Positions 54,465 through 64,000 of a stretch of 64,000 nt of DNA are shown one piece after another; the stretch's first letter is position 1; the number at the start of each line of letters is the position of its first letter. The stretch covers positions 7,014,001 to 7,078,000 of the forward strand of contig CM076954.1 in assembly GCA_039566865.1 (NCBI GenBank). Direction: 5' to 3'. Source of the stretch: Aurelia coerulea (Eukaryota; Cnidaria; Scyphozoa; Semaeostomeae; Ulmaridae). The notes beneath the pieces were generated by a model. That model was not told the origin of the DNA, made no database searches, and saw only the letters and a program-made list of their open reading frames with translations. Position numbers and translations under genes: made by a program.

Positions 54465-54980
54465 TCTCTGCTAGGGCCTTGAACAGTTGAAGTATGATGT
54501 CAGAAAAGATTTTACCGGCGACACTTAGCAAGGATATACCGCGGTAGTTTCCACACTGGCTGCGATCACCTTTCTTAAACAAAATGGAAATGTTAGCGTC
54601 AATCATATCAGATGGTAGGTTCTCCGTCACCCAGAATGTGTTAAAAGTGTCCGTACGCTTAATGCTGTGTATGGTCATAAACCAAGAAACGTACATCCGG
54701 TTAGAGATAAAAAGGGCGAGCTTCTTTCAGCGCCTGACGAAATCAAGGACAGATGGGTTGAACACTTTAATGAATTACTTAACCGGCCGACAGACGTTGA
54801 TTTTGACATACTTAATGACATAGGGCAGTTACCAGTCATGGAACATTTTGACAATTTAATCACTATGGAAGAGCTGAACACGGCACTCAAGAACACAAAA
54901 CTAAAGAAAAGCCCAGGTCCAAACGGGTTACTACCAGAGGTCTTCGTCCATGGAGGCAATCTTCTTAAATCTGTACTTTT
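51117..54980 (-). mobile_element. RTE-like non-LTR retrotransposon (group F), twin-primed, in the foldback arm
   Basis: GATATAAATA borders both sides (51107-51116, 54981-54990). The 3' end, a TA-repeat tail, is at 51117. On minus: RT blocks at 54650-54480 (NISILFKKGDRSQCGNYRGI, SLLSVAGKIFSDIIL), then after the group-B insertion 52545-52330 (SGYREGRSTIDG, IAFIDFTKAFDCVNRELL), 52314-51681 (NSGVKQGCKLSPTL, AQYADDIAIF with intact YADD, FKYLGSYITRD) and the end 51606-51238 (RLRWMGHVTRMPKTRPVKAL, GRRKVGRPLLRFKD). On plus, 54667-54980 holds the segment that should come before (WVEHFNELLNRP, LKKSPGPNGLLPEVF). So the 5' end is inverted, as in twin priming. Frame damage throughout. Confidence 0.82.
52555..54466 (+). 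mobile_element. Group-B non-LTR retrotransposon inserted in the RTE-like copy
   Basis: 5'-truncated; begins LGISVNDSLLLPTSDILDPI. RT blocks: YRPITVLPSVSKIYERLV, LLCGFREGYGTQHALLRF, VLTDLSKAFDCLNHELLIAK, GVPQGSVLGPLLFNIYLNDL and ICNYADDTTIY. A one-base change at about 53447, in an A run, shifts the frame; the second frame (to 54267) gives HLENDALKITEWFPNNGMKL, MRAFVLSHFSYCPLVWMFYD and the end WNGGTWNCRLCKVYIPQVGF. The 3' UTR and an AAT tail (54404-54464) follow. A single frameshift separates it from an intact RT; the 3' end is nearly the same as that of the 2A derivative at 48003, so the two are close relatives. Confidence 0.88.
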
Positions 54981-54990
54981 GATATAAATA

Positions 54991-55407
54991 CCTCCGGAGA
55001 TATTCAAGATTCAATGCTGGGGGGTAGAATGAACAACGGGAAAAGTTGTACTGTACGGACCTAAAAAACCAAACCGTCGTTATAAAGAAGAGGCGAATTA
55101 AAAGGTACTTACATTTGTATCTTGCAAAAAAGGACAACTAATCAAAATCGTGAAGCAGCACAAATAATAAACGTACTTTAACTGGTTTGATATCAAAATT
55201 CCACTATTTGAACCGCATTCTACTGCCAGTTTCTCCAACAAATCGTTCACATTTCTTCTTCCAACAACATTGTCAACAAGGTCCCCCAACAAAAAGAGGG
55301 CGAAAACGTCAATGTTCAGCCACATATATGCCAGCCATCAACAAATAACATACGATTCCAATGAACTTTGAACAAATAACAAATATATTTACTCTCCACT
55401 TTCCAGA
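54991..55407 (-). repeat. Left arm of the 6.6-kb foldback, inner part, with coding-like segment
   Basis: Complement of 56403-56800. On minus the frame MWLNIDVFALFLLGDLVDNV then GRRNVNDLLEKLAVECG is read (55325 downward); the right arm has the same on plus (56488 upward) with about ten changes. Both are open for about 45 codons and followed by a GT-type donor site (AATGTAAGT, plus strand of the right arm). This may be an exon captured by the element. Family unknown. Confidence 0.7.
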
Positions 55408-56402
55408 ATGGCAAGAACTGCAATATCGAACGTGGTCAGAACGAACGATTTGGTGATGTCCTCCTCGATAACACTTGTCCTCATGCCTTTATCCTATTCT
55501 GCTGTCATTCTTGTGAGATTATGGGTGGTAATCGACAATTACATCAGCCAAAAACCTTGTATAAATTTATGAATGGCGGTCCTTGCTTTCAGCAGCACAA
55601 ACGATATAGCTGTCGTTTCTCCTCTTACCGTACAGTACAGTGTATAGCAAGTACATAAAATAAGTATGAAATGCTGATTAACGTAAGAAAGAATATAATA
55701 GCAACAAACGGAAGAAATGTACATTTGTTTTTAATGTGAAAAAATAGATTGACCATTTCGACAAAATAACATTTGAAATACTATTTTGAAAGCTCTTTCA
55801 TATCAATTTCACATTCTGAGGGGATGTTGTAGAAAAATATCTATCTTTGGGCTACTTGCATCAGAGCAGAGGTCATCCATTAGAAAATCACCCTTTTATG
55901 GTCAAGCAACACAGTAGCAGCGACCAAAGCTGGACATTTGTATCGCACTTGTAGACTCTTGGAAGCATGCACGTATTTTTCGTAAGATGGCAAAGCTTTA
56001 AGTCAGTGCATGTATCTTTTTATAAGAAACAGCTCACAAGAACCAGTAGGTTCAATTTTCGAAAGTTAACAAGCAACCCTACATGAATCTAAAAAGCTAA
56101 GGAACTTAATAATTTGCAGTTACAATTTTCCCAGCGCATCAAAAAATGTTTTGGCACTATACAGTTATAAGGTTATAGCAACTATTTGGACATTACTTTG
56201 AGTGCGAATTATGTTATTTACTTGTTTTGAGATCTTACTAAGTAATCTGGAAGCACTCTTGACAAGGCTAAATTAACTCTACACTTCTGGCACAATACAT
56301 CTTTTGGTTAAAACTTTAAAACTTTTGGTAGAAAAATTGCCCAAATATTTAAGAAATTGCCTGCCACTCTGGGATCTCCTGTGTCTTTGTAACACTTTAT
56401 AA
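55408..56402. other. Loop of the 6.6-kb foldback, no gene recognised
   Basis: Single-copy within the window; short frames only. If the element once had a transposase here, it is gone. Confidence 0.5.
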
Positions 56403-57259
56403 CATTCTGGAAAGTGGAGAGTAAATATATTTGTTATTTGTTCAAAGTTCATTGGAATCGTATGTTATTTGTCGATGACTGGCATATATGCGGCTGAACA
56501 TTGACGCTTTCGCGCTCCTTTTGTTGGGGGACTTTGTTGACAACGCTGTTGGAAGAAGAAATGTGAACGATTTGTTGGAGAAACTGGCAGTTGAATACGG
56601 TTCAAAAAGTGGAATTTTGCAATCAAAACCAGTTAAAGTTCGTTCATCATTTGTGCTGCTTCACGATTTTGATTAGATGTCCTTTTTTGCAAGATACAAA
56701 TGTAAGTACCTTTGAATTCGCCTCTTCTTTATAACGATGGTTTGGTTTTTTAGGCCCTACCCTCAGCATTGAGTCTTGAATATCTCCGGAGGTATTTATA
56801 TCAGTTTCAAACTAAAAAAAGATCCAGATAGTGCTCTAATTTTGGCATCTTTTGAAGAAGTTTTGAAGATACTTCAACACACAGAAGGAGACCTTCGAAT
56901 CAAAATATTTAGTCTCCATGAGTATGCGTTTCAGTCATCAATTAGCTGTTCACTATGACAAACTACAGTGACAATGAGGTGGAATTCAAAGTTTTGGCAT
57001 TTCTTCAAATTTTGAAATAATTCGTAGCGCCCTTGATTGACTATGCATTAGGGCATTGGGAATAGGTCTGTGAAGAAACTTTTTGAAAATATTCATTTCC
57101 CTTCTATCGAATGATATTTTGGCGAAGGGTGGTAAATCGTCCAAAACGGGCCTAAATCTGAGATTTCAAATTTCCCGGTTGGTTTTTGGCTCCAATTGAT
57201 TGGTTTGGAGAGTTTCACGTGTCAATTTTGTTAGCCAGTAAGGATTTAGTGCCTATCTT
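56403..57259 (+). repeat. Right arm of the 6.6-kb foldback with coding-like segment
   Basis: Contains the open segment MRLNIDAFALLLLGDFVDNA / GRRNVNDLLEKLAVEYG at 56488-56620, a possible donor AATGTAAGTACC at about 56699 and a possible acceptor TTTTTTAGGCC near 56750. A protein-coding origin is suggested because the two arms keep the same frame open, but I do not recognise the protein. Confidence 0.65.
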
Positions 57260-57268
57260 ATAACATAC

Positions 57269-57526
57269 TAAACATGTTGCATAAAAGTAAGTGTATCTAA
57301 GAAGTATAAACTTCAAGGTCATGCGTCCATCGTGAGTACAACCATCGTGAATGGCAAGACAGGAATTGAAATAAAAACCGAGAATACAGCAAAACATGTA
57401 TAATTTGGAGATTGAAAGAAGCATTGATAAAGGTTTGACTTGCAGATGCATGTTAGCCTTTGTGTTTATGGATAAACGGGAAGATGCTATTGCAACTCGC
57501 CAATGATTTGTATCAACCGGCATCAC
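57269..57526 (-). CDS. Leader region of the 2A-bearing group-B derivative
   Basis: The minus frame MHLQVKPLSMLLSISKLYMF then CCILGFYFNSCLAIHDGC, RYTYFYATCLVCY reaches the 9-bp duplication at 57268-57260 in the same phase that continues at 50667 on the other side of the foldback (codon phase checked by position). The leader is Leu/Ile/Phe-rich and could act as a signal or membrane sequence upstream of 2A. An earlier Met exists at 57526. Start codon not decidable by eye. Confidence 0.65.
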
Positions 57527-58284
57527 GAAACATTAATCTTCTCAACAAACGAAAAGCGATTTCGCAAATCCATGATTTGATATGGCAATTGGCTTTGTTT
57601 AGTTTTCCTCTCACTTTCACAAATATTGACGCGTGATGCAGAATTCGAAAACGAGGCAAGGAAATGTGCTTGCTGCGACCTGTGATTTTGAAGAAATGGC
57701 TGCAATACGATGTTGCAATGTAGTTGATTGCAATCATTTCGTTCAACAATTTTGCAGATATGCAGGTGCACGACATGGAAAAAAACATGTTTTTATGGAA
57801 TATTGTAGCTTGATATGAGATGAACAGTGTAATTTCTTGTTCAATTACTAGCATTACCGACCGTTTGCAAGGCGTTTTTATCAACAAACTTGGAACATAT
57901 TATTGGAACATCACCTACCTCTTTGCGGGCCTTGCGCTATCGAATATTTCGCACAGTAAAATGATCAACAGGTTCAAACGTTTGATCTTAGTGTCTGAAA
58001 AGAAGTTATGGAAGAGGGCAACAGACATAAGGTATTCTCCTGAGTGAAATAGCAAACCAACAAATATTCACTCAGAAAAAAAGCCCAGATATCTGGTTTG
58101 CATGATACAATTTATTTATTGCTAGTCAAATCTTTCAAAAAAGACATATGCTTCAGAAGCATTAACAGAGTGTAAGCATTCAGAAGAGACCCATTACTTG
58201 AACCTTTGAAACAAATATTTCTGGAAAGAATTGCATTTTACTAATGCGCACAATTGACTTGCGACTTGCTGGTGGAGGAGAAAT
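57527..58284. other. Upstream of the 2A derivative; no gene recognised
   Basis: Overlapping short frames on both strands at 57513-57890. It may contain the 5' UTR of the 2A element, but I cannot find a 5' end or its target duplication. Confidence 0.35.
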
Positions 58285-59115
58285 TATCATTATCATTATT
58301 ATTATTATCATTGTTATTATACATTATTTATACACGAAAAATCCCTTCAGCAAGCAAAACTTAATATATAAAACTACAAACCTACAAAAAGATATAGAAA
58401 AAAATTCATAGTTCTAGGGTGGGGCTGATCTTCCAGGTTTGAGTTTGAGTTTGTGTTTTAGTTGAATTCAGCTCCTCAAATGTATTTTTAGGTGTTTTTT
58501 AAATTGTTGCAAAGTAGAGAGCTCCCTGATGGTAGTAGGGATCTCGTTCCAAGCTTTCAGACCCGAATAATGAAAGCTTTTCTTTGAATACTCAAGATTA
58601 TATCTCGGAATTTGAATATCCGTGCAGTTTCTTGTTTTATAATTTAAGTGCGTGTTTCTTGTTTGATATCTATCCCAAAGGCTTTCAGGGCAAATCTTAT
58701 TCATCATCTTATAGGTCATCACCGATCGGTCAAATTTTATTAGTTGTTCTACCGTCAACCAGTCACTAGACCACTGATCTTGGATTCTTGCCTTTTCTAT
58801 CATAGAATGTACTCTGTTTTGAAGACGTTGAAGGGATTCTACTTTTGTGTTGGAGAGAGACCCCCAAATGACGTTAGCATATCGTAAATGACTCTCCACA
58901 AGGGCATGGTAAATGTTAACCAGCTGGGATTGCAGAACGATTTTCATTAGCTTTTTCAGAGACCATACTCCACCAGAGACTTTCCCTTTAACTTTCTTGA
59001 ATTGTTCGTTTCAATTCAATCCTCCGTCAACAATTATACCTAGCGATTTTGTCTCCTGAACATGCTTAATTTCTGAGCCATTCAACGTAAGTGGCTCAGA
59101 TAAGGGCTCAGAAGG
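58285..59115 (-). mobile_element. Group-D non-LTR retrotransposon 3' fragment
   Basis: On minus from 59115: EPLTLNGSEIKHVQETKSLG then, in the frame 58947-58468, QLVNIYHALVESHLRYANVI, LQRLQNRVHSMIEKARIQ, LIKFDRSVMTYKMMNKICPE and the end FHYSGLKAWNEIPTTIREL. The 3' UTR ends in ATT/ATC trinucleotides at 58285-58325. One stop near 59010. This copy shows what the element at 40560-42368 looked like around its foldback insertion point (VMTYKM). Confidence 0.8.
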
Positions 59116-59351
59116 GCTCAGAAATGGACTGGGCATATGTTCTGTTAGTTCTTGACTTGGAAATTAGACACACGTGAAATGTCACAACTTTTAGGCTACA
59201 TACAGCAAACACTAGCAAAGAACATTACTTTTAGGAAATCTAATTGAAAAAGTTGAAGTGGGCTTCATAAAAAAACGTGTTGTTTTCATTGTCATATTTG
59301 GAAGTAGTTTTTGTCATAATGTATAGTTGTCAGGATTAAGTCTACACATCT

Positions 59352-59510
59352 TTCTTCATAAGAAACTCAACTGTCAGATTTCCAACAGAATAAGAAACTC
59401 CAGTACTGGCATAATATAGTTTAAGAAACTATTTATTTTGATAATGCAAATCCTCAGCATTATTTCACTTTTCTTCGCTTCTTTCCTGTATCATTTTATT
59501 CGTGAGCAAT
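59352..59510 (+). repeat. Left arm of an AAGAAACTC-type inverted repeat
   Basis: CATAAGAAACTCAACTGTCA, then AAGAAACTCCAGT and TAAGAAACTATTTATTT. Complementary to 61845-61982, with mismatches, up to 'TTTCCTGTATCAT'. Two retroelement pieces and another foldback lie between the arms. Confidence 0.65.
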
Positions 59511-59513
59511 GTC

Positions 59514-60530
59514 TTACATACATACATACATACATCATATATTTGTTAACGCAGGTTAACTAATGGTGGCAACATAAATGTTGATGTGGACCTGCTATGC
59601 TACCTATTATAAATACTCTAAGTTAAGCAAATAGTTCTAAAAATGAAATTAAAGATGATACTGATAACAACTGTTATTTAAAAGGTGATGTTAAAATTAA
59701 AGATGAAGAAAGAAAAAAAAAGAAAAAAAACTTTAAAAGTATACGAAATCTACGGATTTAGAAGTAATTTGTGATGCTTCCTTTTTAAAACTAACTGATA
59801 AAATTACTTCCTTATTGCTTTTGAGTTTTCTCTTAAACGAACTTAAAGTTGTTATTGCACGAATTTCTGGTTTTAGGTTGTTCCATAAAAGCGGTCCCCT
59901 ATAACTAAATGATGTCCGGCCTTTCTCGGTGCTTGCCCTTGGTATTGACAGGGTATCTCTCTTTGCATATCTGTGTATGTTCTTGGTCACATATGAATTA
60001 GCCTGTCTGTCGTCTCCATGATATGATTTGTGCACAAAGGTTAAAATCTTTCTTTTGTAAATGTAATCTAATGGGTCCCAAGATACAGTGGCAAGCACGT
60101 TTTCATTGCTTACATTTCTTGGCAAGTTGTGAATTAGTTTAGCAGCTCGGATGTGAGTTTTTTCAATTTCAGTCATCAGTGCTGGTGAACACGTTCCCCA
60201 GACTGCCATCCCATAGGAAACTGATGATATGATGGTCTTAAAGTAAATTTCCTCTTTGACTGTTACAGGTAAGTAAGACATCCTTCTTAGCTGACTGACC
60301 TTTGCCTTGTATGATTTTGATACTCTACTTATATGAAGGTTCCAATTTAAGTGGTTATCTATTGTTACACCCAGACATTTTGAGCTCTGAACATAATCAA
60401 TAATATCCTCCCCAATCATGACTGGTTTCAATGGTCCAACAAAATCATGGCCAGTCATTAAAAGGACCTCACACTTTCCACTGTGTATTGACAATTGATT
60501 TTTCTGGCACCATCGATTCTTCTTTTTATT
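59514..60530 (-). mobile_element. Non-LTR retrotransposon 3' fragment (group E)
   Basis: An uninterrupted 253-codon frame (60494-59733) begins shortly after an RT core: NQLSIHSGKCEVLLM, SKCLGVTIDNHLNWNLHISR, ISSVSYGMAVWGTCSPALMT, IRAAKLIHNLPRNV, and the usual FSYRGPLLWNNLKPEIRAI then FKRKLKS. The YADD part is truncated away. The 3' side reaches a (TGTA)n-type tail at 59514-59534 on this strand. Distinct from groups A-D by sequence. Confidence 0.8.
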
Positions 60531-60559
60531 GGAAGGGCTTCAAAAACCTTGTTTTGAAA

Positions 60560-60855
60560 CATTCATAAGGGCACATGTAGTGAACATGAAGATTGCTATG
60601 CAATCTTTAAGAAATTGTTGAGAAACTCCGCGTACTCAAAATCTGATGAATTTGAGAAAGTTTCAGCGCTGGCCCATATTCTTAGTTTGTTATCACAAAA
60701 TGTGTACAAACATTTTTTTATAAGAAACTAAGAATTTGGGCCGGTCCTGAAAGTCTCTCAAAATTATCAGATTTTCAATAATCAGAGTTTCTTACGAGTT
60801 TCTTAGAGGTTCCATTTGACAATCTTCATGTTTGCTAAATGTTCCCTTGTGGACA
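60560..60855. mobile_element. Foldback element (~295 bp), AAGGGCACATGTAGTGAACA tip
   Basis: AAGGGCACATGTAGTGAACA and GAAGATTG at the left are mirrored by CAATCTTCATG and TGTTCCCTTGTG at the right. Inner blocks 'GAGAAACTC', 'AAAATCTGATGAATTTGAGA' and 'CCCATATTCTTAG' pair with 60725-60800. It shares the AAGAAACT phrase with the surrounding arms. Confidence 0.7.
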
Positions 60856-60889
60856 TTTAAATAGAAGCTCTTTTAAAATATTTCTAGTG

Positions 60890-61815
60890 TTTATCTTGGA
60901 ATAAAGAAGAATGTGTGCGTATGCTTTATTGATTACGAAAAGGCTTTTGACCGTGTCTACCACAAAGAGCTAATTGAAACAGTCAAACAAATAGCAATCG
61001 ATGGAAAAGATATAAGATTCATTCAAAATTTGTACTGAACCAATGCGCTAGCATCAAATTAAGAGAAGGAGAATCAAACGAGTTACAGATCAAAAGAGGC
61101 GTTCGTCAAGGCTGAATTTCGTCACGTAAGCTATTTAACTTGTACACAGAAGAGATTTTCAGGAAAACAGATAAGTTGCCAGGTATTAATATAGGTGGTA
61201 AAAATTTCACGAATTTACGTTATGCAGATGACACAGCATTAGTGGCAGAAACAGAAGAAGCATTACAAGAAATAGTTGATTTAGTGAATGAAGAAAGTGC
61301 AAAGAAAGGTATAAAAATGAATGTAAAAAGACCAAGACCATGGTAATATATAGAAGTAAAGAAACACCTCAAATTGAGATTAATGTTGATGGTACCAACC
61401 TTGAGCAAGTGAAGCAGTTTAAATACTTAGGACAGCTAATTACTGAAGATGGAAAAACTGATAGTGAAATAAGAAGAAGAATTGAGATAGCGCGCAAGAA
61501 TTTTATGAATATGAAGGATACGTTAATATTGCAATTAGCCAAAACAACTAGACCCCTCAAATTTGAAATAAAGCAAAGGAAAATAAGATACTTTGGGCAC
61601 ATAATTGGAGCAAATAAGATACAAAAAACAATAGTGACAGGAAAAGTAGAAGGCAAAAGGGGAAGAGGTCGTCCAAGGAGAACATGGGTCAATGACATCA
61701 CACAGTGGACAAAGAGCAGCATGACACAATGCCTGCGAGAAGCTAACAAGAGAGAACAGTGGAGATATCTATCCGCAAATCTACCAGAGGTAGTCGCGAC
61801 CAACGGGTAACAGAT
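60890..61815 (+). mobile_element. RTE-like retrotransposon fragment with internal deletion (group F)
   Basis: Plus strand, frames shifting: CFIDYEKAFDRVYHKELIET, KRGVRQGCISSP with one stop, NFTNLRYADDTALVAETEEA (YADD intact), then after a one-base shift at about 61335 KTMVIYRSKETPQIEI, KQFKYLGQLITEDGKTDSEI, RIEIARKNFMNMKDTL. Then the protein jumps to KQRKIRYFGHIIGANKIQ, GRGRPRRTWVNDITQWTKSS and stops at 61810. The joining of KDTL to LQLAK skips a stretch of about 70 residues (the LYG.E.W / IE..RR block), so there is an internal deletion. Tail 'GTAACAGGTAACAAGGTAAC'. Confidence 0.82.
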
Positions 61816-61844
61816 AACAGGTAACAAGGTAACAGGCATCACTA

Positions 61845-61982
61845 AGTACCCTGTGAGTAATATGATACAGGAAACAAGTGACATTAAAGAAACTTGTGTC
61901 AAATAAATAGTTTCTTAAGTTATATTTTCCCAGGACTGGAGTTTCTTAACTTTTTGGCGATCTGAGTTGAGTTTCTTATGGG
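61845..61982 (-). repeat. Right arm of the AAGAAACTC-type inverted repeat
   Basis: Mirror of 59352-59510. A further weaker copy of the 'CCAGGGCTGG...AGTTTCTTAC' phrase is at 62190-62220, so the repeat is present more than twice here. Confidence 0.65.
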
Positions 61983-63312
61983 CAGTTACTTATAAGAAAT
62001 ACATGTATTGTAAATAAGCAGAAGTCTCCAGTCCCATGCAAAATTTCCTTGCAATGTCACCTGAGCCATACAAGTTTAAATAGCAGTATTTTCAACTTGT
62101 CTCTCCTCCAGATAAACACCAAATGATAGCACCATTTCGCAAGATTTCCATGACAAACATACCGTGATCTACACCCAGTTTTATAAGAAGCTAAATTCCA
62201 GGGCTGGTGGGTAGTTTCTTACATTTTAGGACACTTGCTACCAAGAGCTTCTCCTTAATTTCTTGTATATGTTTAAAGCCAGAATTCATCTTTGTACGGT
62301 TTGTGCAAGGTTATAAGCTTGCATTTGCGAAGAGCAAAAAATCTAAGAATAGCCTTATTCAAATTGGTGTCCCACATGTGCTGTGAACAGTTGATAACCA
62401 AACAAATAATGTTGTGCAGGAATCTTTGCTTCGCTCTATTTATAGAGAAGCCAACTACAAAGGGGTATTGCACACTCCATTTAAAAGCTCCCAAATCAAA
62501 GCTCCCCTTCTATCGAACCACCCCCTGTGTGGACAGAAGGTTAATACCCAGTGAAAATTATAATAGAAGTAAAATTTTTTATCGGGGAGTTTAGATCACT
62601 GATAAAACGTAAGTCACGACGTGCACCAGTGATTCGCACCGGTCCCAGCGATCTAAACCATAGAAATCTTACCTACTCCAATCAGTGGCGTAACGGAGAC
62701 ACTCAGGGCCCGTAGGAGGTTGATAAGATGGGGCCCTTATGAATAGGGACCGCGAAGTGAAGTGAGATATATACGGGGGAAGCGGGTTGGGGTGGTGGGG
62801 AAATTTTTGAGACCATGCCCTTTAAAACATCGAAAAATCCACGTTATGTGGAAAAGACAGTTTTATTACATAGGAAAAATCAACGGTAAATTTAGCACAC
62901 TTATATGAATTGCGTTTCAAAATGTTAAGTAGTTTATATAACAAACTGTTATTCTTCGGTATTGAATTATATAATACCTGAACTTTTTCTTAAAGAAACA
63001 CGGCAATATTCAAAGGTTAGGACGGTACTACTGCTGGACACACAAAAATGTCAAAAATGACACGAGGAACGATGAAGAAGTTGATGAGTATCAGTCGGTT
63101 TCTTATACAGATCTGTGACTACTTTGTTACCTTGCGTAATAAACTGATAATAAGATAATAATAAGATAATTAATATCTTTATCATTATTAGATATTAAAA
63201 TCATATCAATCTAGATTATTAGTACAGATTATTATTATAGATTATTAGTATATATTATATTAGTATAGATTATCATTATTAGATAATTTAAGATAATATT
63301 AATATTAATAAG
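61983..63312. other. No gene recognised
   Basis: Short frames only. A CAGTGGCGTAAC string at 62682 resembles some hAT tips but has no partner. 63145-63310 is extremely AT-rich with ATTATTAGAT phrases. Confidence 0.35.
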
Positions 63313-63802
63313 ATGTTCGAATATAGCGACTTTCCTGACAAAGTAAAACTGGCTGATTTATCACCTACCTTCAAAGCTGGCAATTCTACATTAGAATTTA
63401 ACTTCAGGCCTATAAGTGTCCTCCCTGCCATATCCAAAGTCCTTGAGCGCATCATGGCCAAGCAAATGACACCATCTGCAAATATCAGACTTTCTAGTTT
63501 GCTGTGTGGCTTCCGTAACGGCTACAGTACACAACATGCATTGTTTCCGCCTTATTGAAGCCTGCCGCAGTACACTGGATAAAAAGGGCTATATTGGAAT
63601 GGCACTGATGGATTTGTCAAAAGCTTATGACTGCCTTCAACATGATCTCTTAATAGCCAAGCTGACTGCCTATGTTTTCGGTCTGAAAAGACTGAAACTA
63701 TGTTCAAATTATCTCTCAGATAGGAAGCAACATGTCAAATATGGCAGACTGTTGGAGCAATTGTTTCATATCTTAAAATCATCACAGATGATTATTGCAT
63801 GA
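63313..63802 (+). mobile_element. Group-B-like RT fragment
   Basis: Two frames: FNFRPISVLPAISKVLERIM and LLCGFRNGYSTQHALF, then after a shift at about 63545 RLIEACRSTLDKKGYIGMAL and MDLSKAYDCLQHDLLIAK, LSDRKQHVK. These are the first RT blocks of a group-B protein; the GVPQGS and YADD blocks are missing, so both ends are cut. Beyond 63802 I see nothing. Confidence 0.75.
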
Positions 63803-64000
63803 CTCTGCTTTTTCCTTGCACAAAATGTGGCACCAGGTGGCAGATAAATTCATGGCTTTCAAAAGAACAAATTAGAAATAAGATGTAGTTTTAGTTCGTT
63901 GCAAATTTGAGTGCATCTGTTGAAAAAAATTGAATCGATTGAGAAAAAATATTCTTTTCTTACAAATTTCAACTTTTAACTCTTTAAATACTGCATGCAT

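Larger units (their letters stand above)
50668..57259. mobile_element. 6.6-kb foldback element with ~860-bp arms, 9-bp target duplication (MULE-like)
   Basis: ATAACATAC lies at 50659-50667 and 57260-57268. The left arm (50668-51116 continued at 54991-55407) is the complement of the right arm (56403-57259) with many single differences; the ~1-kb centre (55408-56402) is unique. The tip is AAGATAGGCACTAAATCC. Long arms plus a 9-bp duplication are typical of Mutator-like elements (inference), but no transposase is present. Deleting the element and one 9-mer rejoins an open frame of the retroelement it hit. The left arm is itself interrupted by an RTE-like copy. Confidence 0.88.

Noticed and set aside
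57513..57887. Overlapping ORFs on both strands upstream of the 2A derivative
   Set aside because: No domain; cannot be told from chance, apart from the leader frame that is in phase with the 2A region.
62682..62700. CAGTGGCGTAAC as a hAT-type tip
   Set aside because: No inverted partner or target duplication found.
1..64000. CRISPR arrays, rRNA, bacterial operons, LTR retrotransposons
   Set aside because: Looked for; no regular spacer arrays, no rRNA-like blocks and no LTR pairs or gag-pol were seen.

Overview
The window reads as eukaryotic, AT-rich, repeat-dominated DNA, most likely from an anthozoan cnidarian such as a stony coral or sea anemone. This is inferred from its mix of mobile elements: several CR1/jockey-like non-LTR families (one with a virus-like 2A motif), Penelope-like elements with GIY-YIG domains, RTE-like elements, and many foldback DNA elements. 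I found no bacterial-type operons, tRNA, rRNA or CRISPR. I see no convincing multi-exon host gene in 64 kb; the only host-like candidates are a RING-like C-terminal exon (21829-22117) and a small secreted-type ORF (25966-26226).

For convenience I name the retroelement groups. A (RT motif FADD, C-terminal 'DGIEDTEH' Cys/His segment): 15090-18310, 19408-21810, 26371-27598, 44385-45180, and a 3' UTR at 8441-8558/10473-10660. B (YADDTTIY, C-terminal 'CRLCK.YIP'): 27617-30190 (almost intact), 52555-54466, 25440-25760, 37620-38145, 63313-63802, and a 2A-bearing deletion derivative. C/D (related C-terminal domains): 1085-1470, 7160-8440, 40560-42368, 45860-46850, 58285-59115. E: 59514-60530. F (RTE-like): 51117-54980 and 60890-61815. 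Penelope-like: 126-706, 5285-5600, 22118-25330. Almost all are 5'-truncated and frameshifted.

The outstanding object is a 4.86-kb DNA transposon at 30924-35786. It has 331-bp terminal inverted repeats that differ at only two positions by eye, and an AAAGTAGT direct repeat at both borders. It carries two convergent intact genes: an alpha-kinase (MHCK/EF2K-type) on + and an integrase-like DDE transposase on -. Because the TIRs are nearly identical, both genes start beside copies of the same sequence. This pairing of an atypical protein kinase with a DDE transposase is the best candidate for an undescribed system.

The second highlight is 48003-57526, a nest that can be read back layer by layer. 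An internally deleted group-B retroelement on the minus strand (hydrophobic leader, 2A motif, start of the endonuclease, then directly the last codons and 3' UTR) was hit by a 6.6-kb foldback with ~860-bp arms (9-bp duplication) and by a 2.1-kb nested palindrome (8-bp duplication). The left arm of the large foldback was then hit by a twin-primed RTE-like copy (10-bp duplication), itself interrupted by a group-B copy. Removing each insert restores an open frame, which supports the borders.

A third theme is foldback elements whose ends read CCGGGTG with TA duplications (5822, 11624, 13263, 40919, 45989, 46967 and a half copy at 42611). They share only their tips and differ inside, suggesting several families mobilised by one Tc1/mariner-like transposase absent from this window. 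Other foldbacks include one packed with GATAAAC-type palindromes (8559-10472) and two short hairpin elements (36405, 36844). Hammerhead-ribozyme-like cores occur at four places, two of them on either side of a Penelope-like fragment.
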